Positions 6,003 to 9,623 of a stretch of 9,623 nt of DNA are shown piece by piece. A program made the position numbers and the translations under genes. Position 1 is the stretch's first letter. Each line of letters starts with the position of its first letter. Location of the stretch: positions 1-9,623 of the forward strand of contig CANHHS010000060.1 in NCBI GenBank assembly GCA_947460445.1, written 5' to 3'. The notes beneath the pieces were generated by a model. That model made no database searches. It had not been told where the DNA came from and was given only the letters and a program-made list of their open reading frames with translations. The DNA comes from Opitutia bacterium. GTDB lineage: Bacteria > Verrucomicrobiota > Verrucomicrobiia > Opitutales > UBA953.

Positions 6003-6983
6003 ATGCCACGCGTCCTGCTGACCTCAACTTCTTTCCTCGATACGCCAGGAGACCATCAGCGTATTTTAAAAGAAACTGGCTGGGAAATTGTGACCGCTCG
6101 AGGGCCTCTCAACGAAAAGGATACCTTAGCCCAAGTTGGTGAAGTTGACGGTTATATCTGCGGCGATGATGCGATTACCGCCCAGGTCATCACCAAGGCC
6201 CTGCCCCGCCTCAAAGTCATCAGCAAGTACGGCATCGGTACCGACAAAATCGACATCCCAGCCGCAACCGCTGCCGGCATCCCGATTTTGTATACTCCTG
6301 GCGTCAACCACACCACTGTCGCCGAACACGCCTTCCTTCTCTTACTCGCGCTTGAGCGTAATTTTATATTCCACACCGAATCGACACGCACAGGAGGCTG
6401 GAAACGTAAAACGGGCTTCGAGTTATTTGGGAAAACAATCGGGATTGTTGGCCTAGGACGAATCGGCAAAGAAGTTGCCATAAGAGCCAAGGCATTCGGC
6501 ATACAGGTTGTAGGATTTGGAAACCATTGGGATGCATCGTTTGCTCAAGCTCATAACATTAAGCGCCTCCAGACGGTTGATGAACTACTGTCGACTTCAG
6601 ACTATGTATCACTTCACACAGACCTTAAGCCCGAAACCCATAATCTCATCCGCGCTCAAACGCTCGCGAAACTTAAACCAGGAGCGCTGATTATCAATTG
6701 TGCACGCGGTGAAGTGGTGAACTCGGCCGACGTTGCCGCTGCCTTGAAATCTGGCAAGCTACGTGGCTACGCGACAGACGTACTTGACCAGGAGCCACCC
6801 GCTGCGGATCACCCCCTGATAAATCTCCCAAATTGTATTGTCACCCCACACGTCGCTTCGCGCACCGCAGAGAGCGTGGAGCGTCAAGCAACCTGCGCCG
6901 TCGAAAATTTAGTTAAAGCTTTCCGAGGCGAAAAACCTGAAGGTATTAAAAACCCAGAAGTCACGCTGGCTCGTCATTTCTAA
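6003..6983 (+). CDS. D-isomer-specific 2-hydroxyacid dehydrogenase (phosphoglycerate dehydrogenase-like)
   Basis: From ATG 6003 the product is 326 residues, a usual length for this family; it begins MPRVLLTSTSF, a typical first strand. The frame is open from a GTG at 5922 (353 residues) and has another ATG at 5970, but those add residues with no family resemblance. The Rossmann NAD(P) motif is GLGRIG at 150-155. The catalytic triad is R235 (in NCARGEVV), E264 (in DQEPP) and H283 (in TPHVAS). The acidic residue that normally ends the second beta strand (GYD) is replaced: the sequence reads GFGNHWD with Gly173. This hints at a changed cofactor preference. Likely reaction: reversible reduction of a 2-keto acid to the D-2-hydroxyacid. 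Although SerA-like, it lacks a C-terminal ACT domain and sits in a sugar-acid locus, so serine synthesis is unlikely. It is followed after 6 nt by the Ldh2-family gene. Confidence 0.88.
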   Translation: MPRVLLTSTSFLDTPGDHQRILKETGWEIVTARGPLNEKDTLAQVGEVDGYICGDDAITAQVITKALPRLKVISKYGIGTDKIDIPAATAAGIPILYTPGVNHTTVAEHAFLLLLALERNFIFHTESTRTGGWKRKTGFELFGKTIGIVGLGRIGKEVAIRAKAFGIQVVGFGNHWDASFAQAHNIKRLQTVDELLSTSDYVSLHTDLKPETHNLIRAQTLAKLKPGALIINCARGEVVNSADVAAALKSGKLRGYATDVLDQEPPAADHPLINLPNCIVTPHVASRTAESVERQATCAVENLVKAFRGEKPEGIKNPEVTLARHF

Positions 6984-6989
6984 AATCTC

Positions 6990-8084
6990 ATGCCCGAGAC
7001 TTTTTACATCTTCCCCGAAGCGACTCACACCTCGCTCATAGCTAAAGCGTACCAACATCGCGGTTTTGGTAGAGACGAGTCTGCACAAGCTGCCCACATG
7101 GCTTCCATGGCCACTCGCCATGGCATTCGCACGCACAACGCCATCAAGGCCCTACACCTCGACGAGCTCTTTGGCTCTAAAGTTGGCGGATGTATTCCAG
7201 GTGCATCTATCAAAAAACTTTCTTCACGTTTCGATGCCACAGAAGTCTGGGACGCACAAAAGAAACTCGGTCAAGCTGTAGCGATTGATGCTATCAACCG
7301 TTGTATCGAACTAGCCGATAAGCACGGAGTGGGTACGGTATCGGTCGACAACGCCTTCCACTACCTCTGGGGCGGCGGCTATGTCATGGAGGCTGCGCAA
7401 CGTGGCTATATCGCCTACACGAATTGCACGGCCTCACTCGCCGAGGTTGTACCTTTTCAAGGAAAGTACCCGACGCTTGGAACAAATCCGCACTCCTGGG
7501 GATTCCCGACAACGGATGCAGTCGGGTTTCCCATTGTCATTGATTGGGCGACGTCCGTCATCGCCATGGGTCGCGTCCAACAGCTGAAACGCGAAGGCAA
7601 ACCCCTACCGCCAAATGCCGCTGTCGATAAAAACGGCAATCCAACGACGGATCCCTCTCAGGCTATTTCGCTGCTACCTTTCGGTGCACACAAAGGCTAC
7701 GGTCTATCACTGATTAATGAAATCGTGGCAGGGTTCATCGGTGGTTCGTTGCCAACCATCCGTAGTCGCGCCACTGTTCAGGATGAAAAACAATCCTGTG
7801 CGTTTTTCTTCCAAGTCATTCACCCCGAAGCAATCAGCGGTGGCGCCTTTGCGGCTGGACGTAACCAAAAGCAAAATGTCCAAGCGGTGCTTTCCGATAT
7901 ACTTGGACATGGTAACGGGCAGTGCATGCTCCCAGGGCAAATCGAATCAATGTGGGCAAGCCGCAGCAAAGACGTCGGCGGCCTTCTCTTCACTCAAGCC
8001 GAAGTCGAAGCGCTCAACGAAATCGCGCATAGCTGTGGTGAAAAGTCGTTGGCTATCTCCGAATTGAAGACCGCCAACTACTGA
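6990..8084 (+). CDS. Ldh2-family (malate/L-lactate/ureidoglycolate-type) dehydrogenase, YjmC-like
   Basis: This 364-residue protein belongs to the NAD(P)-dependent family that contains malate/L-sulfolactate dehydrogenase, ureidoglycolate dehydrogenase AllD, diketogulonate reductase YiaK and B. subtilis YjmC; the fold is unrelated to Rossmann dehydrogenases. Supporting segments are FHYLWGGGY (123-131, equivalent to the NHFGxAGYY type), LGTNP (163-167) and GAHKGYGLSLINE (232-244). The catalytic histidine should be H49, but its usual setting SHGxxR reads THNAIK here, a marked divergence. YjmC is encoded in the B. subtilis hexuronate operon, which fits the neighbours here. It probably reduces a 2-keto sugar acid or oxidises the L-type hydroxyacid; the substrate is unknown. 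It starts 6 nt after the preceding dehydrogenase, so the two are almost certainly co-transcribed. No Shine-Dalgarno. Confidence 0.88.
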   Translation: MPETFYIFPEATHTSLIAKAYQHRGFGRDESAQAAHMASMATRHGIRTHNAIKALHLDELFGSKVGGCIPGASIKKLSSRFDATEVWDAQKKLGQAVAIDAINRCIELADKHGVGTVSVDNAFHYLWGGGYVMEAAQRGYIAYTNCTASLAEVVPFQGKYPTLGTNPHSWGFPTTDAVGFPIVIDWATSVIAMGRVQQLKREGKPLPPNAAVDKNGNPTTDPSQAISLLPFGAHKGYGLSLINEIVAGFIGGSLPTIRSRATVQDEKQSCAFFFQVIHPEAISGGAFAAGRNQKQNVQAVLSDILGHGNGQCMLPGQIESMWASRSKDVGGLLFTQAEVEALNEIAHSCGEKSLAISELKTANY

Positions 8085-8111
8085 TTACCTAAACTGTAAG
8101 AACTTTTACCA

Positions 8112-8150
8112 TCAGTCTCTCCTTTAGTCCTTAGCCTTTAACACTTAACC
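8112..8150 (+). repeat. Heptad repeat in the leader of the sugar kinase gene
   Basis: Four degenerate 7-nt units run from 8123 to 8150: TTTAGTC, CTTAGCC, TTTAACA, CTTAACC, preceded by TCAGTCT at 8112-8118. The 18-mer at 8123-8140 differs at one base from the leuS leader at 1871-1888. It fills much of the 83-nt gap before the kinase, in which no Shine-Dalgarno or obvious promoter is seen. Confidence 0.6.
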
Positions 8151-8167
8151 TAACCCTTCAAACCACC

Positions 8168-9265
8168 ATGTCGCTCAAAGTTAAACCTGCATCCGCCTGC
8201 GCCTATGACGTCCTTGCTCTCGGGGAAGTGATGTTGCGACTCGATCCTGGTGAAGGACGAATCCGCACTGCTCGTGGATTCACCGCATGGGAAGGCGGCG
8301 GCGAATACAACGTTGCTCGCGGTCTTCGCAAATGCTTTGGCCAGCGTGCCGCTGTTTGCACCGCATTCGTGGACAACGAAGTTGGCCATCTCATCGAAGA
8401 TTTAATCCTGCAAGGTGGCGTTGCCACCGACTTTGTAAAATGGCGCGAAGACGACGGTATTGGACGTACTATTCGCAATGGTCTGAATTTCACCGAACGG
8501 GGTTTTGGTATTCGCGGAGCCGTCGGCGTACCTGATCGTGGCAACAGTGCTGCCAGCCAACTTAAGCCCGGTGACTTCGACTGGGATCATATCTTCGGTA
8601 AACTTGGGGTACGCTGGTTCCATACCGGTGGCATCTTTGCAGCACTTTCGGAAAGCACGGCCGCACTCACACTTGAAGCGGTTAAAGCCGCCCAAAAGCA
8701 TGGCACCGTCGTCTCATACGATCTCAACTACCGACCATCGCTCTGGAAGTCGATCGGTGGACTTAAGAAAGCCCAAGAGGTTAATCGTGCGATCGCCAAG
8801 CACGTCGACGTCATGATTGGTAACGAGGAGGACTACACCGCATCACTCGGATTCGAAGTCAAAGGCGCCGACCACAATCTATCGCAAATCGAAACCGAAG
8901 CCTTCAAAGCGATGATCCAGACGGCGGTAAAAGATTACCCTAATTTCAAAGTCGCTGCCACCACCCTGCGTCGCGTTATCAGCGCAACCAAGAATGACTG
9001 GAGTGCCATCTGCTGGCATGATGGTAAGTTCCACACATCACGCCCTTACCCAGAACTTGAAATCCTCGACCGGGTTGGCGGCGGCGATAGTTTCGCCTCG
9101 GGCCTAGCTTTCGGTTTCCTTGAATTTAACGATGCCCAAAAAGCTGTCGAATACGGTGCCGCCCATGGCGCACTGGCTTCGACGACACCCGGCGACACGT
9201 CCATGGCCACTCGCAAGGAAGTAGAAAAGCAAATCGCCGGCGGTAGCGCCCGCGTCGTCCGCTAA
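8168..9265 (+). CDS. kdgK: PfkB-family sugar kinase, probable 2-keto-3-deoxygluconate kinase
   Basis: The 365-residue ribokinase-fold enzyme shows the N-terminal substrate-binding segment GGGEYNVARGL (43-53). It has SYDLNYRPSLW (183-193), which in KdgK-type kinases contacts the sugar acid and the phosphates, GNEEDY (218-223), and the anion-hole and catalytic motif DRVGGGDSFASG (301-312) with D307 as the likely base. TTPGDTSMATRKEV near the C terminus is the nucleotide-binding end seen in this clade. The expected reaction is ATP-dependent phosphorylation of 2-keto-3-deoxygluconate to the 6-phosphate, the last step before aldol cleavage in hexuronate, pectin or alginate breakdown. The neighbouring ExuT-like permease and UxuB-like SDR support this over fructokinase or ribokinase, though PfkB specificity is hard to read. 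It starts 84 nt after the Ldh2-family stop and may have its own promoter. Confidence 0.82.
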   Translation: MSLKVKPASACAYDVLALGEVMLRLDPGEGRIRTARGFTAWEGGGEYNVARGLRKCFGQRAAVCTAFVDNEVGHLIEDLILQGGVATDFVKWREDDGIGRTIRNGLNFTERGFGIRGAVGVPDRGNSAASQLKPGDFDWDHIFGKLGVRWFHTGGIFAALSESTAALTLEAVKAAQKHGTVVSYDLNYRPSLWKSIGGLKKAQEVNRAIAKHVDVMIGNEEDYTASLGFEVKGADHNLSQIETEAFKAMIQTAVKDYPNFKVAATTLRRVISATKNDWSAICWHDGKFHTSRPYPELEILDRVGGGDSFASGLAFGFLEFNDAQKAVEYGAAHGALASTTPGDTSMATRKEVEKQIAGGSARVVR

Positions 9266-9276
9266 CACCCTTGAGC

Positions 9277-9623
9277 ATGAAACCTGCCGAACTTTTCTCC
9301 CTTAAAGGCAACACCGCTGTAATCATAGGCGGTACGGGCGAGCTTTGTGGTGCGATTGCTGAAGGCTTTGCCGCAGCAGGTGCACACGTTGTCCTCGTCG
9401 GAAGGGATGCCACGAAAGCCGAAGCACGCCTGTCAAAAATTAAAGCGAGTGGTGGTTCAGGGGAATTCGCTGTGTGTGAAGCTACCGACAAGTCTGCGCT
9501 CACCGCACTCCGCGATAAATTACTAGCACGCGGACCGATTGATATCTTGATCAATGGCGCAGGGACAAACTCCCCGACCCCATTCCTCGAGATTGCCGAG
9601 TCCGAGATCGACCGCATCCTCAA
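9277..9623 (+). CDS. Short-chain dehydrogenase/reductase, N-terminal part, probable UxuB-type D-mannonate oxidoreductase
   Basis: The frame from ATG 9277 stays open for 115 codons to the window edge; a TTG six bases upstream is a less likely start. It begins ELFSLKGNTAVIIGG (5-19), with a glycine motif GGTGELCGA at 18-26 instead of the usual TGxxxGIG. This GG-x-G-x-LCGA form is what I recall from SDR-type D-mannonate oxidoreductases (fructuronate reductases, YjmF/UxuB-like) of Firmicutes and Bacteroidota. GR (42-43) follows the second strand and NGAG at 93-96 is the conserved NNAG equivalent. The YxxxK active site lies beyond the edge. Likely reaction: NAD(P)H-linked reduction of D-fructuronate to D-mannonate; a KduD-type or uronate reductase acting on alginate products is an alternative. 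It lies 11 nt after the kinase stop, so it is in the same transcript. Confidence 0.82.
   Translation, partial: MKPAELFSLKGNTAVIIGGTGELCGAIAEGFAAAGAHVVLVGRDATKAEARLSKIKASGGSGEFAVCEATDKSALTALRDKLLARGPIDILINGAGTNSPTPFLEIAESEIDRIL

Noticed and set aside
6003..8084. Sulfolactate racemising system (SlcC/ComC) as the specific function of the dehydrogenase pair
   Set aside because: The families match, but no sulfo-lyase, sulfonate transporter or sulfoquinovose gene is nearby, and the neighbours point to sugar acids. It is kept only as an analogy.
9126..9623. Long minus-strand open frame opposite the kinase end and the SDR
   Set aside because: It lies antisense to two genes with clear family motifs. 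Its translation is Arg/Ser/Pro-rich, with no recognisable domain, as expected from the opposite strand of GC-biased coding DNA.
1..9623. CRISPR array, prophage, transposase, toxin-antitoxin or other defence system
   Set aside because: No regularly spaced repeats, integrase or transposase motifs, or small paired genes were seen. All coding space is taken by recognisable metabolic and housekeeping genes.

Overview
This window looks like a chromosomal segment of a moderately GC-rich, Gram-negative-type bacterium. The best guess is Verrucomicrobiota, probably Opitutales/Opitutaceae-like. That guess rests on the style of the proteins (LeuRS without metal-ligand cysteines, a YbeY with a GYxD motif, the sugar-acid enzymes), on almost no Shine-Dalgarno sequences before the genes, and on a palindromic intergenic repeat. 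It is an inference from memory of these families, not a database result.

Layout. (1) 1-650, minus strand: the N-terminal part of a P1B-type (heavy-metal) cation ATPase that runs off the left edge. (2) 742-1674, plus strand: a two-gene unit, a HIT-family nucleotide hydrolase/phosphorylase followed 3 nt later by the rRNA-maturation endoribonuclease ybeY. (3) 1675-1964: a non-coding stretch with a palindromic repeat element, a heptad repeat and a 40-nt polypyrimidine tract, leading into (4) leuS (leucyl-tRNA synthetase, to 4565). (5) 4566-4610: a short convergent spacer made mostly of a 9-nt tandem repeat. (6) 4611-9623: a sugar-acid (hexuronate-type) catabolic locus. An ExuT-like MFS transporter on the minus strand is divergent from a plus-strand run of a D-2-hydroxyacid dehydrogenase, an Ldh2/YjmC-family dehydrogenase, a PfkB kinase resembling 2-keto-3-deoxygluconate kinase, and the start of an SDR resembling the UxuB-type D-mannonate oxidoreductases.

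How the genes may work together. The right half reads as uptake of a sugar acid (MFS), NAD(P)-linked interconversion to an aldonate or keto-sugar acid (SDR and the two hydroxyacid dehydrogenases), and phosphorylation of 2-keto-3-deoxygluconate (kinase) for cleavage to pyruvate and glyceraldehyde 3-phosphate. The dehydratase, isomerase, aldolase and regulator are not in the window; some may lie downstream of 9623. The left half is housekeeping: metal homeostasis, Ap4A/nucleotide metabolism, ribosome maturation and aminoacylation.

I found no mobile element with a transposase, no CRISPR array, no rRNA or tRNA gene and no defence system. The less ordinary signals are the short-period intergenic repeats, the tandem pair of hydroxyacid dehydrogenases that belong to unrelated folds, and altered active-site or cofactor motifs in both of those enzymes.
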